Below are positions 33,729 to 44,235 of a stretch of 64,000 nt of DNA, in pieces (the first letter of the stretch is position 1; each line of letters begins with the position of its first letter). The notes beneath the pieces are model-generated. The model was not told the DNA's origin. It saw nothing but the letters and a program-made list of their open reading frames with translations, and ran no database searches. Made by a program: the position numbers and the translations under genes. Source of the stretch: Flavobacterium sp. SLB02 (GTDB lineage Bacteria; Bacteroidota; Bacteroidia; Flavobacteriales; Flavobacteriaceae); assembly GCF_009664855.1 (NCBI RefSeq), contig NZ_CP045928.1, positions 2,182,522-2,246,521 on the forward strand, in the 5' to 3' direction.

Positions 33729-34289
33729 AAAAGGCAGTTTTTGGGGTTAAAATAAAAATTGTTTAAACAACTGTTAAATAATTTATTTTGATATGAAATA
33801 TTTACAACTTAAAAACAAATAAAAAACCTACACATTTAACCGCTTAACCACCAAAAACATTACTATTCGTACAAAAAAAAAATCATTTTGTTTAAGCATA
33901 TCAATGTTACGAATAAAATCGATAAACTGCAAAAAAAATCAGACAAAACACAAATAATTCACAAAAAGAAAGAATAATATTACTTTTAAAAGATTGTTTT
34001 AAGTAAAAATACGTAACTAAAAACATATAAATAAAGCGTATTAGTACCTGAAAAGATGATTAATAAACTCTAAAAACAATTTAATTATAAATAAATTCAA
34101 TCCCATTAAACCATTTGCGAAAAATCATATCTAATTACAAAAAAGCAGCGAACATAGCTGTTAAAAGACATTTAAAATTAATATTATACAAGTGTTAAAT
34201 AAAACCCAACATCTTTCGTTTTCGTTTCAAAAAGTTAATTTTGTAGGCTTACTAAAAACACACACCCAAAAAACATTTACCTCAATTTT
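33729..34289. other. Long intergenic region upstream of the RND operon
   Basis: 561 bases between divergent genes, very A+T-rich. No gene or RNA is recognised. One TAnnTTTG box lies near its right end (34236-34243). Confidence 0.5.
34236..34243 (+). promoter_or_regulatory. TAnnTTTG box for the RND efflux operon
   Basis: TAATTTTG, 46 bases before the adaptor ATG at 34290. A TTG -33 is not obvious; TTTC-rich sequence is at the expected position. Confidence 0.4.
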
Positions 34290-35351
34290 ATGAAAGTAAA
34301 AAACCTTATTTACGCCTTGCTGATTATATGCATCGGAGGATTTATAACCTACAGAATAGTTTCAAACAAAAAGAAGAACGAAGAATCTAAAAATTTTGGC
34401 GACAAGGACAAGCCTACAACAGTAACAGGAATTGTGGTGCAAACTACTACTTTCGATAATAACCTATCACTTTCAGGGTCAATTGAGGCAAATGAACAAA
34501 TAGAAATTCACAGTGAAGTATCGGGAATTGTTGAAGGAATTTATTTTAATGAAGGTAGTTTTGTAAATAAAGGTCAGGTTCTTTTTAAGGTAAATGATAT
34601 CGAACTTAAAGCACAATTAAGACAGGCTGTAACCAAAGAAGGCTTGGCTGGTGAAAACGAAAGAAGAGCAAAATTACTGCTTCAGAAAGAGGCTATCAGT
34701 CAGGAAGAATTTGATGTTGCCAACGCTGATTATGCTTCGATGAAAGCGCAAACACAATTAATAAGAGCGCAAATAGCAAAAACAGCTGTAAAAGCGCCTT
34801 TTTCAGGTAAAATTGGTTTACGCTCTATATCACCGGGAACTTATATTACGCCAACGGTTTTGGTGGCCAAATTAGTGAATACAGGAAAATTAAAAATCAC
34901 ATTTTCTATTCCTGAAAAATACGCTTCGCAGGTAAAATCAGGGTCAACAATCGACTTTTCGGTTTCAGGATCAGATAAAGTATATAAGGCAAAGATTTAC
35001 GCGATTGAGCCGGAAGTGGAAGTAGCAACACGTACCTTAAAAATTCGCGCCATTGCAGATAATATCGATGGAAAACTTTTTCCTGGAACTTTTGCTGATG
35101 TAAAACTACCTTTAAACATCATCAAAGATGCGATAGTGGTACCTTCAGAAGCGATTGTGCCTGTTCAGAGCGGTAAAAAAGTGTACGTGGCCAATATGGG
35201 AAAAGCCAAAGAAGTTATGGTTGATGCTACTACCAGAACCGATTCTTCAATTTTGATTTTATCAGGATTAAAAGCCGGAGATACCTTAATTACCAGTGGC
35301 GTAATGTCATTAAAGAATGAGGCACCTATAAAAGTTCAAGTAAAAAAATAA
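34290..35351 (+). CDS. RND efflux periplasmic adaptor
   Basis: 353 residues. N-terminal membrane anchor (LIYALLIICIGGFITY), then lipoyl/barrel-sandwich halves (IEIHSEVSGIVEGIYFNEGSFVNKGQVLFKVND and TAVKAPFSGKIGLRSISPGTYI) flanking an alpha-hairpin, then the beta-barrel and membrane-proximal domains. It links the inner-membrane pump to the outer-membrane channel. First gene of a three-gene efflux operon. Confidence 0.92.
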   Translation: MKVKNLIYALLIICIGGFITYRIVSNKKKNEESKNFGDKDKPTTVTGIVVQTTTFDNNLSLSGSIEANEQIEIHSEVSGIVEGIYFNEGSFVNKGQVLFKVNDIELKAQLRQAVTKEGLAGENERRAKLLLQKEAISQEEFDVANADYASMKAQTQLIRAQIAKTAVKAPFSGKIGLRSISPGTYITPTVLVAKLVNTGKLKITFSIPEKYASQVKSGSTIDFSVSGSDKVYKAKIYAIEPEVEVATRTLKIRAIADNIDGKLFPGTFADVKLPLNIIKDAIVVPSEAIVPVQSGKKVYVANMGKAKEVMVDATTRTDSSILILSGLKAGDTLITSGVMSLKNEAPIKVQVKK

Positions 35352-35480
35352 TTTTAAGTTAAGAGTTATGGGTTATGAGTTAGATCTGAGTTATAGGTTT
35401 TAAGCTTCAAGTCTTATTGCTATTTTCTTTATTCTATTTTCTAAAATCTAAAATCTGAACTCTAAAATCCAAAATCTCAA

Positions 35481-38400
35481 ATGAGTTTATCTACTATTAG
35501 TATAAAAAGACCTGTTTTAACCATTGTACTGAATCTTCTGATTATTCTATTCGGTTTTATTGGTTATACATTTTTGGGTGTTCGGGAATTTCCTTCGATC
35601 GACCCTGCACAGGTTTCCATTAGAACCAATTATACAGGAGCCAATTCTGATATCATAGAATCACAAATTACAGAACCTCTTGAAAAAGCAGTAAATGCAA
35701 TTGATGGGATTCGAAACATCACATCATCCAGTAATCAGGGAAGCAGTAATATTACCATCGAATTTAATCTGGATAAAAATCTTGAAGAAGCCGCAAACGA
35801 TGTTCGTGACAAAGTTTCGCAAGCTGTTCGAAGTTTACCTCAGGATATTGATGCACCGCCGGTAGTTTCTAAAGCCGATGCTGATAGCGAATCTATTATT
35901 TCGATGACCGTTCAAAGTGACAGCAGAAGCTCATTGGAATTAAGCGATTATGCCGAAAATGTTATTTCACAGCGTTTAGAAACAATTCCCGGAGTGAGTG
36001 GTGTTCAAATTTGGGGGCAAAAACGTTATGCCATGCGTTTGTGGATTGATCCGATAAAATTAAACGCTTATAATTGTACGGTTTCGGATGTTCGAAATGC
36101 CTTAAACGCACAAAATGTAGAATTGCCTTCTGGAAAATTAACCGGAAACAATACAGAACTGACTGTAAAGACCATTGGAAATCTTTCTAAACCAGAAGAA
36201 TTTAACGATATTATTATTCGAACAGACGGAGATAAAATTGTTCGTTTGAGCGATGTTGGAGGTGCTGAATTAGGACCGGAAAATATCGAAACTTCTTTGA
36301 CATCCTCCGGTCTTCCAATGATTGGTATGGCCATTGTACCAATGCCGGGAGCCAATTACCTGGATATTTCGAAAGAATTTTATAAAAAATATAACGCTTT
36401 AAAAAAGGATCTTCCAAAGGATATCAAACTAAATATAGCGCTTGACAACACACTTTTCGTAAAAAAATCGGTACTTGAAGTGGCTGAAACTTTAGGGATT
36501 TCGATTATTCTGGTAATCATCATTATCTACTTGTTTTTTAGAGATTGGGCCATTGCATTCAGGCCTTTAATTGATATTCCGGTATCTTTAATTGCTACGT
36601 TTTTTATCATGTGGTTGTTCGGGTTTTCTATCAACGTATTAACCTTATTGGCAATTGTATTAGCAACTGGTCTGGTGGTTGATGACGGAATTGTAGTAAC
36701 CGAAAATATCTTCAAAAAAGTCGAAGAAGGAATGTCGCCAATCGAAGCGGCTATCAAAGGTTCTAATGAAATTTTCTATGCCGTAATCTCGATTTCCGTT
36801 ACACTTGCTGCAGTATTTTTACCTGTAATTTTCTTAGAAGGTTTCGTAGGCCGACTCTTTCGGGAATTTGGGGTTGTTATTGGAGCCGCGGTTTTAATCT
36901 CAGCTTTTGTGTCCTTGACATTAACACCAATGCTGAATGCTTATTTGATGAAAGGCGGAGAACAGAAAAAATCAAAATTCTACATAAAAACCGAACCTTT
37001 TTTCGAAAAACTAAATAGCGGGTATGCAGCATCATTAGGCCGATTCATGGAAAAAAAATGGATCTCCTTCCCTATTCTTATTGCTTGTTTTGGATTGATT
37101 TATTTATTCTTTACCATACTTCCAAAAGAAACCGCTCCTTATGATGACCGTAGTTCTGTAACCATGCGTATGACTACTCCGGAAGGTTCATCTTATGACT
37201 ACACCAACCGTTTTATGCAGGAAATGTCGAGATTGGTTGATGATTCTATATCGGAGAAAAAAGTAAGTTTAGTCATTACTGCAGGAGGTTCCGGAGGTTC
37301 TGCAACAAATTCAGGATTTATCAGGCTTTCGTTGAAAGAACCTGATGAAAGAACCAAGTCTCAAAAAGATATTGCAGATCAATTAACCAAATGGACTAAA
37401 AAATACCCGGATGCTAAAACATCTGTAATTCAGCAGCCTACAATTGCCGTAAACCGACGTGGAGGACTTCCGATTCAGTACATTATTCAGGCTCCAAATT
37501 TTGAAAAACTGAGAGAAAAAATTCCTGTTTTCATGAGTGAAGTAGGTAAAAGTGATGTTTTCTCGACTTCGGATGTGAATTTAAAATTCAACAAACCTGA
37601 AATCAACGTAAGTATCGATCGTGAAAAGGCCGAAAGTTTAGGTATATCAATTATGGATATCGCTCAGACTTTGCAGCTTTCTTTAAGCGGACAACGTTTT
37701 GGATATTTCATTAAAAACGGAAAACAATATCAGGTAATTGGCCAGTTTGATCAAAAAGACCGTTCGAAACCATTGGATTTAACTTCGATGTTTGTTCGAA
37801 ACAAATCCGGTCAATTGATTCAGATGGATAATGTCGTAAAAGTCGAAGAGCAAAGTAACCCGCCACAATTGTATCATAATAACAGATACATGTCGGCAAC
37901 AGTTTCTGCAGGTTTGGCGCCAGGCAAAAGTATCAGCGATGGTATCGAAGAAATGGATAGAATTAAAGCTAAAGTTCTAGACCAGAGTTTTACCACCGAT
38001 TTAAGTGGAGAATCGCGAGATTTTGTCGAAAGCAGTTCGAATACTTCTTTTGCTTTTGGACTGGCTTTGTTATTAATCTTTTTGATTCTTGCCGCACAAT
38101 TCGAGAGTTTTATCGATCCGTTGATTATTATTTTGACTGTGCCAATGGCCGTTGCAGGAGCTTTATTCTCCTTATGGTTATTCAATCAAACCTGGAATAT
38201 ATTCAGTCAGATTGGTACCGTAATGCTTATTGGTCTGGTAACTAAAAATGGTATTTTGATTGTAGAATTTGCCAATCAGCTGCGAGAACAGGGAAAACCA
38301 AAAATGGAAGCCATTCTTGAAGCATCAGAAGCACGTTTACGCCCAATTTTAATGACAAGTTTGGCCATTGCCTTAGGAGCATTACCAATTGCAATGTCCC

Positions 38401-38579
38401 TTGGAGCAGCTTCTACCAGTAGAATCGGGATGGGAGTTGTAATTGTGGGAGGAACTATTTTCTCATTAGCATTGACACTTTTTGTAATTCCGGCTATTTA
38501 TTTGATGTGGTCTAAAGCCAGAAAACATTATCCGGAATTTGATCATATCGAAGAATACGAAAGAGAGAGCCATAAATAG
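35481..38579 (+). CDS. HAE1-type RND multidrug efflux pump
   Basis: 1032 residues, usual for AcrB-type proteins. Twelve membrane segments with the proton-relay Asp pair in TM4 (ATGLVVDDGIVVTENIF, near residue 400); start MSLSTISIKRPVLTIVLNLLIILFG; porter-domain segments IDGIRNITSSSNQGSSNITIEF. Trimeric proton-driven exporter of drugs, bile acids or similar amphiphiles. 129 bases after the adaptor gene, a gap filled with TTATGAGTT-type words. Confidence 0.95.
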   Translation: MSLSTISIKRPVLTIVLNLLIILFGFIGYTFLGVREFPSIDPAQVSIRTNYTGANSDIIESQITEPLEKAVNAIDGIRNITSSSNQGSSNITIEFNLDKNLEEAANDVRDKVSQAVRSLPQDIDAPPVVSKADADSESIISMTVQSDSRSSLELSDYAENVISQRLETIPGVSGVQIWGQKRYAMRLWIDPIKLNAYNCTVSDVRNALNAQNVELPSGKLTGNNTELTVKTIGNLSKPEEFNDIIIRTDGDKIVRLSDVGGAELGPENIETSLTSSGLPMIGMAIVPMPGANYLDISKEFYKKYNALKKDLPKDIKLNIALDNTLFVKKSVLEVAETLGISIILVIIIIYLFFRDWAIAFRPLIDIPVSLIATFFIMWLFGFSINVLTLLAIVLATGLVVDDGIVVTENIFKKVEEGMSPIEAAIKGSNEIFYAVISISVTLAAVFLPVIFLEGFVGRLFREFGVVIGAAVLISAFVSLTLTPMLNAYLMKGGEQKKSKFYIKTEPFFEKLNSGYAASLGRFMEKKWISFPILIACFGLIYLFFTILPKETAPYDDRSSVTMRMTTPEGSSYDYTNRFMQEMSRLVDDSISEKKVSLVITAGGSGGSATNSGFIRLSLKEPDERTKSQKDIADQLTKWTKKYPDAKTSVIQQPTIAVNRRGGLPIQYIIQAPNFEKLREKIPVFMSEVGKSDVFSTSDVNLKFNKPEINVSIDREKAESLGISIMDIAQTLQLSLSGQRFGYFIKNGKQYQVIGQFDQKDRSKPLDLTSMFVRNKSGQLIQMDNVVKVEEQSNPPQLYHNNRYMSATVSAGLAPGKSISDGIEEMDRIKAKVLDQSFTTDLSGESRDFVESSSNTSFAFGLALLLIFLILAAQFESFIDPLIIILTVPMAVAGALFSLWLFNQTWNIFSQIGTVMLIGLVTKNGILIVEFANQLREQGKPKMEAILEASEARLRPILMTSLAIALGALPIAMSLGAASTSRIGMGVVIVGGTIFSLALTLFVIPAIYLMWSKARKHYPEFDHIEEYERESHK

Positions 38580-38653
38580 ATATTAAAATTTGAAATAATA
38601 TAGAAGCTGTGAATTTCGTTTTAAAGTGTTATTCGCAGCTAACCATTCATCAT

Positions 38654-39964
38654 ATGAAAACTAAAATAACATTAATAAGTCTCGTTTTATTTTTGTTTTG
38701 TGCAGCAAAAAGCAGCGCACAGGAAATCCTGACTATCGAAGATGCTATGAAAATAGCTTTAGAAAATAACTTTGAAATTAAGATTGCTAAAAATAATTCA
38801 ACCATAAGCGAAACAAACGTTACCGTTGGAAATGCAGGTATCCTGCCAACTGCAACAGCTAATATTGTAGACAATAACAGCGTTACAAACTCTACGCAGG
38901 TACGTCAGGACGGAACATCAACTACATTAAATAATGCAAAAAACAACAGTTTAACGTATGGGGTTAGTTTAGGCTGGACTGTTTTTGACGGAATGAGAAT
39001 GTTTGCCAGATACGATCAGCTAAAAGAGCTTCAAAAATTAGGCGATGCCGAATTAAAAAGAACGGTTTTAATGAAAATTGGTCAGGTAAATTCAGCTTAT
39101 TATGATTTAGTACAGCAACAGCATCAGTTATCGGCTTTAGATACTACAATTGTAATTTCTAAACAAAGAGTTCAATTGGCACAAAACCGTTTCACGATTG
39201 GTAAAGCTTCAAAATTAGAAGTTTTAAACGCGCAGGTTGATTTAAACACAGATCAGGTTGCTTTATTAAGGCAAAAAGAGTCGTATAAAAATGCCAAAAT
39301 TTTACTGAATCAGTATTTAGCACGTGATCCCCAAATTGATTTTACAGTAACTGATTTGGTTACCGTAGATAACAAACTGGTATTGATAGATTTAATGGAT
39401 CTTGCAAAAAAACAAAATCCGGCTTTAGAAGCGCAGGTTATCAATAAACGTATTGCAGAATTACAACTTAAACAAGTAAAAGCAAGCCGATACCCGACCG
39501 TAAATTTAACGTCAGGTTATAATTTTTCTGAAAGCCAGTCAAGTCTTGGATTTACAAGCGAAAACTCTTCAAAAGGTTTTACATACGGTTTTAATGCTTC
39601 ACTGAATATTTTTGATGGATTGAATCAGCATAGAAATGAAAAAGTAGCCAAATTGCAAATCGAAAATTCTCAAATTGCCATAGAGCAGCAAAACATGATT
39701 TTGAATACGCAATTGAGTACGGCTTTTCAAACGTATCTAACCAACTTGGAATTAATTGATCTTGAAGAAGATAATCAGGCTATTGCAAAGCAAAACTTAG
39801 ATATTACGCTTGATAAATTCAGAATCGGAACCATAACAACTCTTGATTTCAGAACAGCTCAGTTGAATTATGTGAATGCAAAAGTACGTTACAGCAACGC
39901 ACAATATGAGGCTAAATTATCTGAAATTGCCCTGAAAGAATTAGCAGGAAATATTAATTTTTAG
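38654..39964 (+). CDS. TolC-family outer-membrane efflux channel
   Basis: 436 residues from ATG 38654, which gives a proper signal peptide (MKTKITLISLVLFLFCAAKSSAQ); the frame extends to 38609 without one. Two OEP repeats are seen: ILTIEDAMKIALENNFEIKIAKNN and the second starting LLIDLMDLAKKQNPALEAQV, with the alpha-barrel helices rich in Gln and Asn. It completes the tripartite pump. Confidence 0.9.
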   Translation: MKTKITLISLVLFLFCAAKSSAQEILTIEDAMKIALENNFEIKIAKNNSTISETNVTVGNAGILPTATANIVDNNSVTNSTQVRQDGTSTTLNNAKNNSLTYGVSLGWTVFDGMRMFARYDQLKELQKLGDAELKRTVLMKIGQVNSAYYDLVQQQHQLSALDTTIVISKQRVQLAQNRFTIGKASKLEVLNAQVDLNTDQVALLRQKESYKNAKILLNQYLARDPQIDFTVTDLVTVDNKLVLIDLMDLAKKQNPALEAQVINKRIAELQLKQVKASRYPTVNLTSGYNFSESQSSLGFTSENSSKGFTYGFNASLNIFDGLNQHRNEKVAKLQIENSQIAIEQQNMILNTQLSTAFQTYLTNLELIDLEEDNQAIAKQNLDITLDKFRIGTITTLDFRTAQLNYVNAKVRYSNAQYEAKLSEIALKELAGNINF

Positions 39965-39991
39965 ATTAAATTTGTTTCAAAACAAACTTAA

Positions 39992-40855
39992 ATGATCTCA
40001 TATAATACCAAGGACTGGTTTACTTTTATTTTCCATGTTCATAAATCAGATACAGCAAGAAAACTGTTTCCGATAATGATCGCTATCGGAATTTATTCTT
40101 CTGTAATTGCGTATCTTGAAATCGCCTATTTTAAAGTAGGTAAAAACGATTACATCCATAACATTCCCATCATGCACGGAATGTTAGGTTTTGTAATTTC
40201 GTTACTGCTTGTTTTTAGAACCAATACCGCTTACGACCGCTGGTGGGAAGGGCGAAAATTATGGGGAGGCCTGGTCAACAATAGCCGTAATCTTGCTATT
40301 AAACTATCGGCAATGCTGAAAGATGAAAGTGATCGAAAATTCTTCAGAAAATTCATTCCTACTTATGCTTCAATTTTGCACAGACATCTTCATGATACTG
40401 AAACTAGTAAGCAGCTTTTTGATGATGTAGATTTAGAAATTGACCATCATAAACACAAACCTAATCAGGTAAAAAGAATGATGTTTCATAAGATCAATGA
40501 TTTGTATGATTCTAAAAAAATTACCGGAGAACAACTCATTATTTTAAACGAAGAATTACAATCTTTTACGGATATATGCGGTGCCTGCGAAAGAATAAAA
40601 AACACGCCTATTCCTTACTCTTACAGTGCTTTCATAAAGAAATTCATTTTCTTTTATACCATGACATTACCTTTTGGTTACTCGATTAGTCTGGGATATT
40701 TTGTTGCTCCGGTTGTTGTTTTTATTTTTTATGTACTGGCGAGTTTAGAGCTTATTGCAGAGGAAATTGAAGATCCGTTTGGTGACGACGAAAATGATCT
40801 GCCTACCAAAAAAATTGCAGAAAATATTAAAAAACATGTTGAAGAACTGATTTAA
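39992..40855 (+). CDS. Bestrophin-family anion channel
   Basis: 287 residues. Bestrophin signatures RTNTAYDRWWEGRKLWGGLVNNSRNL (about 72-97) and the C-terminal ELIAEEIEDPFGDDENDLPT. Four membrane segments and a cytosolic helical bundle. It would form a pentameric channel in the inner membrane. 27 bases after the TolC-like gene, perhaps cotranscribed. Confidence 0.9.
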   Translation: MISYNTKDWFTFIFHVHKSDTARKLFPIMIAIGIYSSVIAYLEIAYFKVGKNDYIHNIPIMHGMLGFVISLLLVFRTNTAYDRWWEGRKLWGGLVNNSRNLAIKLSAMLKDESDRKFFRKFIPTYASILHRHLHDTETSKQLFDDVDLEIDHHKHKPNQVKRMMFHKINDLYDSKKITGEQLIILNEELQSFTDICGACERIKNTPIPYSYSAFIKKFIFFYTMTLPFGYSISLGYFVAPVVVFIFYVLASLELIAEEIEDPFGDDENDLPTKKIAENIKKHVEELI

Positions 40856-40928
40856 TTAAACGTTAAATCTAAGGTTTCTATTCATTTTTTTTATTAAATT
40901 TAAAGTCTTGCTTCAAAATTTAATCACA

Positions 40929-41852
40929 ATGAATAACCAACGTGCTTTAATAAATCCTCCGCATTTATCGAATGAAAAATCATTGAAAACACTTGTTGAA
41001 AACAGGACCGTTTACACATTAAATCATTGTGAGTTAAATATTTTTGAAACCTACGAATCTTCTCAATTAGTACCACTAAAATTTAACGATTTTGTGGTGA
41101 CCAGTATGCTGAGAGGAAAAAAGATCATGCATCTTTTTGATGAGCCCGGATTTGATTATCTGCCGGGAGAAACAGTCGTTATTCCGTCGAATGTGGAAAT
41201 GAAAATTGATTTTCCTGAAGCTTCGAGAGAAAATCCAACGCAATGTCTGGCACTCGCAATCGACAAGGCTAAAATAAATCATACCTTAAATTTTCTAAAC
41301 GAACATTATCCTAAAGAAGGCAGCGATAGTTATTGGCAATTAAATTATCAAAACTATTTCTTTTATAACAATATAGATCTTGCCCTTACAATCAACAAAT
41401 TGATTAAAGAGTGCATGGGTACCTCAATGACAAAAGATGCTCTGGCCGACTTGACTTTACAGGAATTATTAATTAGAATTATACAAACGCAAACAGCAAA
41501 ATCAATTGATCAGGGAATTTCGGTTTCTTCAAACAATCCAATTTTTGAAGTTACCGAGTTTATCAGGCTTAATTTAAAAGAAAATATAAATTTGAAAAGC
41601 CTGAGCGAAAAAGCCTGTATGAGTACAGCTTCTTTTTATCGCTTTTTCAAACGGGAATTAGGCATGAGCCCGATTGAATATGTTTTGAATGAAAAAATAA
41701 AACACGCCAAAAAACTACTAAGAAATCCCGGCATTCAAATTAACGAAGTTTGCTATTTATCCGGTTTTGAAGATGCTAATTACTTTATCCGATTGTTTAA
41801 AAAACACGAGGGAATTACGCCTAAGCAATATCAGTTGTTGTATGTTAATTAA
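40929..41852 (+). CDS. AraC-family transcriptional regulator
   Basis: 307 residues from ATG 40929 (a TTG at 40908 would add seven). N-terminal half is a cupin-like AraC_N sensor (LPGETVVIPSNVEMKIDFPE); the C-terminal ~100 residues hold two helix-turn-helix motifs (LKSLSEKACMSTASFYRFFKRELGMSPIEYVL and INEVCYLSGFEDANYFIRLFKKHEGITPKQY). Convergent with the DUF779 and aldehyde dehydrogenase genes, which this type of regulator commonly accompanies, so it may control them. Confidence 0.88.
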   Translation: MNNQRALINPPHLSNEKSLKTLVENRTVYTLNHCELNIFETYESSQLVPLKFNDFVVTSMLRGKKIMHLFDEPGFDYLPGETVVIPSNVEMKIDFPEASRENPTQCLALAIDKAKINHTLNFLNEHYPKEGSDSYWQLNYQNYFFYNNIDLALTINKLIKECMGTSMTKDALADLTLQELLIRIIQTQTAKSIDQGISVSSNNPIFEVTEFIRLNLKENINLKSLSEKACMSTASFYRFFKRELGMSPIEYVLNEKIKHAKKLLRNPGIQINEVCYLSGFEDANYFIRLFKKHEGITPKQYQLLYVN

Positions 41853-41855
41853 AGA

Positions 41856-42003
41856 TGCTGAGACTCTAAGTCGCTAAGGTTCTAAGTTTTTTTTTTGCCT
41901 TACTCTCTCATTTTATGTTACTCTGAAAAATAAAAAATCTCCAAAGCATTCTTACCGTAGAGACGGAAAAACTCAGAACCTTAGAATCTTAGCAACTTAG
42001 AAC
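41856..42003. repeat. Word-built inverted repeat (CTAAG family), copy 3
   Basis: Between convergent genes: GACTCTAAGTCGCTAAGGTTCTAAG (left) faces CTCAGAACCTTAGAATCTTAGCAACTTAG (right), both right after stop codons. CTAAGGTTCTAAG against CTCAGAACCTTAG is 12 of 13 complementary. T-runs follow the left arm. Confidence 0.65.
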
Positions 42004-42378
42004 TTATTCTATAAAACTAACCGGTTCCAAATCTTTCTCTTCTTCTTCTGTAAAAATTCTATATTCGATTTGAAATGTTTTTTTCAAAGGAGTTTCTAGC
42101 GAAAAACCCCCTACACCAAAAGCGTCGATTACTTTTAGGGTAAAATGGGCATGTTTCCAATATTCGAATAAATCTTTATCTACCCAAAATTCTGTGTCTT
42201 CTATAGTTCCTATACAAACATCCCCCATTCGCTGATAATATCCGCCTTTTTCAAAACATTGTGGCTGCGTTCCTTCGCAACAGCCTCCGGCCTGATAAAA
42301 CATCAAATCGCCGTGTTTTTCTTTTAGAATATTAATCAGTTCAATGGCTTGATCTGTGGCGTCGAGTCTCTTTATCAT
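42004..42378 (-). CDS. DUF779 protein accompanying aldehyde dehydrogenase
   Basis: 124 residues. Contains the Cys-rich FYQAGGCCEGTQPQCFEKG motif (about 29-47) and CIGTIEDTEFWVD, typical of DUF779. The family is almost always encoded next to acetaldehyde dehydrogenase of the ExaC/AldB type. It may bind metal or help the dehydrogenase. 77 bases downstream of the dehydrogenase gene on the same strand. Confidence 0.9.
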   Translation of the reverse strand: MIKRLDATDQAIELINILKEKHGDLMFYQAGGCCEGTQPQCFEKGGYYQRMGDVCIGTIEDTEFWVDKDLFEYWKHAHFTLKVIDAFGVGGFSLETPLKKTFQIEYRIFTEEEEKDLEPVSFIE

Positions 42379-42455
42379 AATCTTTTTCTTTTAAATTAAA
42401 TTTACAAAAAAAGGTAAGCCAGAAACTTACCTTTTTAAACCAACATAATAACAAA

Positions 42456-43961
42456 TTAAAAAAAGCCTAATTTCTTTTTATCATAAGAAATCAGCATATT
42501 TTTGGTTTGACGATATTGTCCTAACATCATTTTATGATTTTCACGGCCAATTCCGGATTGTTTATAGCCTCCAAAAGGCGCTCCGGCAGGATATGAATGA
42601 TATTGATTGATCCAGACACGACCTGACTGAATTGCTCTTGGCACCTGATAAATTTCATGTGCATCACGTGTCCATACTCCGGCCCCCAAACCGTACATGG
42701 TGTCATTCGCAATTTCAATAGCTTCTTCAGTCGTTTTAAAAGTCGTAACTGCCAGAACTGGTCCAAAAATTTCTTCCTGGAAAATTCTCATTTTATTGTT
42801 TCCTTTAAATAAAGTTGGCTTGATATAATAACCGCCTTCAAGATCTCCCCCTAAATGATTTTCGTCTCCTCCTGTCAAAAGCTCGGCTCCTTCTTCTTTA
42901 CCTAATTTTATATAAGACATGATTTTTTCTTTCTGTACCAATGAGGTCTGAGCGCCAATCATAGTTGACTTATCCAGCGGATTTCCGGCAATAATAGCCT
43001 CAGTTCTTTCAATTACTTTAGCAATAAACTTGTCATAAATATCTTCATGAATCAGTAATCTTGAAGGACAAGTACAGATTTCGCCTTGATTTAAAGCAAA
43101 TAATACAGCACCTTCGATCGCTTTGTCGAAGAAATCATCATCGTGATCTGCTACTGATGGAAAGAAGATATTTGGAGATTTACCTCCTAATTCTAAGGTT
43201 ACCGGAATAATATTTTCGGTAGCATATTGCATTACCAAACGTCCTGTAGTAGTTGATCCTGTAAATGCTGCTTTAGCCACTTTTTTATTTGTAACCAAAG
43301 GACGACCAAGCTCAGCTCCAAAACCGTTTACGATATTTAAAACTCCCGGAGGAAGAATATCACCTATTAATTCCATAAGAACTAAAATAGAAATCGGCGT
43401 ACTTTCTGCAGGTTTCAAAACAATAGTATTTCCTGCTGCGAGTGCCGGAGCGATTTTCCAAACCGCCATTAAAATAGGGAAATTCCACGGAATAATCTGA
43501 GCAACAACTCCTAATGGTTCACTTAAAGCAATCGAAACCGTTTGAGAATCCAGTTCTGCGATAGAGCTTTCTTCGGCACGAATTACGCCTGCAAAATATC
43601 GAAAGTGATCTATTGCCAACGGAATATCTGCTGCCAGTGTTTCACGAATTGGTTTCCCGTTATCAATGGTTTCAACAGTCGCGATATACTCCAGATTGTC
43701 TTCTATCTTTTGTGCTATTTTATTTAGCAGAATACTTCTTTCGGTAACCGAGGTTTTTCCCCATGTTTTAAACGCTTCGTAGGCTGCATCAACGGCCAAT
43801 TCTAAATCTTCTTTACCTGAATGTGCGGCTTTGGTAAATACTTTTCCATCAATAGGAGAAAGAACATCAAAATACTCTCCTTTTACCGGAGCAGTAAATT
43901 TTCCGTTGATATAATTATCATATTTTGCCTTAAATTCAGGTCTTTGTGCTATATTACTCAT
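42456..43961 (-). CDS. NAD-dependent aldehyde dehydrogenase (ExaC/AldB type)
   Basis: 501 residues from ATG 43961 ([20 protein letters not shown]). Catalytic Cys is in [11 protein letters not shown] (about residue 300), Glu in [13 protein letters not shown] (about 265), and the cofactor loop reads [11 protein letters not shown]. The frame extends 23 residues upstream to 44030, but a promoter-like TAAATTTG (minus strand, 43992-43985) lies inside that extension, supporting 43961. Oxidises acetaldehyde or similar to the acid. Confidence 0.93.
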   Translation of the reverse strand: MSNIAQRPEFKAKYDNYINGKFTAPVKGEYFDVLSPIDGKVFTKAAHSGKEDLELAVDAAYEAFKTWGKTSVTERSILLNKIAQKIEDNLEYIATVETIDNGKPIRETLAADIPLAIDHFRYFAGVIRAEESSIAELDSQTVSIALSEPLGVVAQIIPWNFPILMAVWKIAPALAAGNTIVLKPAESTPISILVLMELIGDILPPGVLNIVNGFGAELGRPLVTNKKVAKAAFTGSTTTGRLVMQYATENIIPVTLELGGKSPNIFFPSVADHDDDFFDKAIEGAVLFALNQGEICTCPSRLLIHEDIYDKFIAKVIERTEAIIAGNPLDKSTMIGAQTSLVQKEKIMSYIKLGKEEGAELLTGGDENHLGGDLEGGYYIKPTLFKGNNKMRIFQEEIFGPVLAVTTFKTTEEAIEIANDTMYGLGAGVWTRDAHEIYQVPRAIQSGRVWINQYHSYPAGAPFGGYKQSGIGRENHKMMLGQYRQTKNMLISYDKKKLGFF

Positions 43962-43984
43962 AATAAAAAGTTTTTGATTCATTT

Positions 43985-43992
43985 CAAATTTA
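43985..43992 (-). promoter_or_regulatory. TAnnTTTG box for aldehyde dehydrogenase
   Basis: Minus-strand TAAATTTG, 23 bases before the ATG at 43961; decides the start against the longer frame. Confidence 0.45.
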
Positions 43993-44198
43993 CTTTCATA
44001 AATTGAAACAGAATAGCACTTTTCATTCATCTAGTAGCACAAAAATTACACATTCGTTTTTATAACTAACTTTTAATATTTAATTATCAAAATATTAGCA
44101 TTAAAAATACAAACTCCTCAATAACAATAAGTTTTGTATAAAATAAAAACAGCTCGAAAAAACCAAATAAATTGTTTCTTACTACCACGCGCAATCCT

Positions 44199-44206
44199 TA
44201 TATTTG
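44199..44206 (+). promoter_or_regulatory. TAnnTTTG box for pheT
   Basis: TATATTTG, 29 bases before the pheT ATG at 44236 and inside the upstream extension of the frame, which therefore is not coding. Confidence 0.5.
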
Positions 44207-44235
44207 TATCCTTATACAAGAATAAAAAAGTTAAC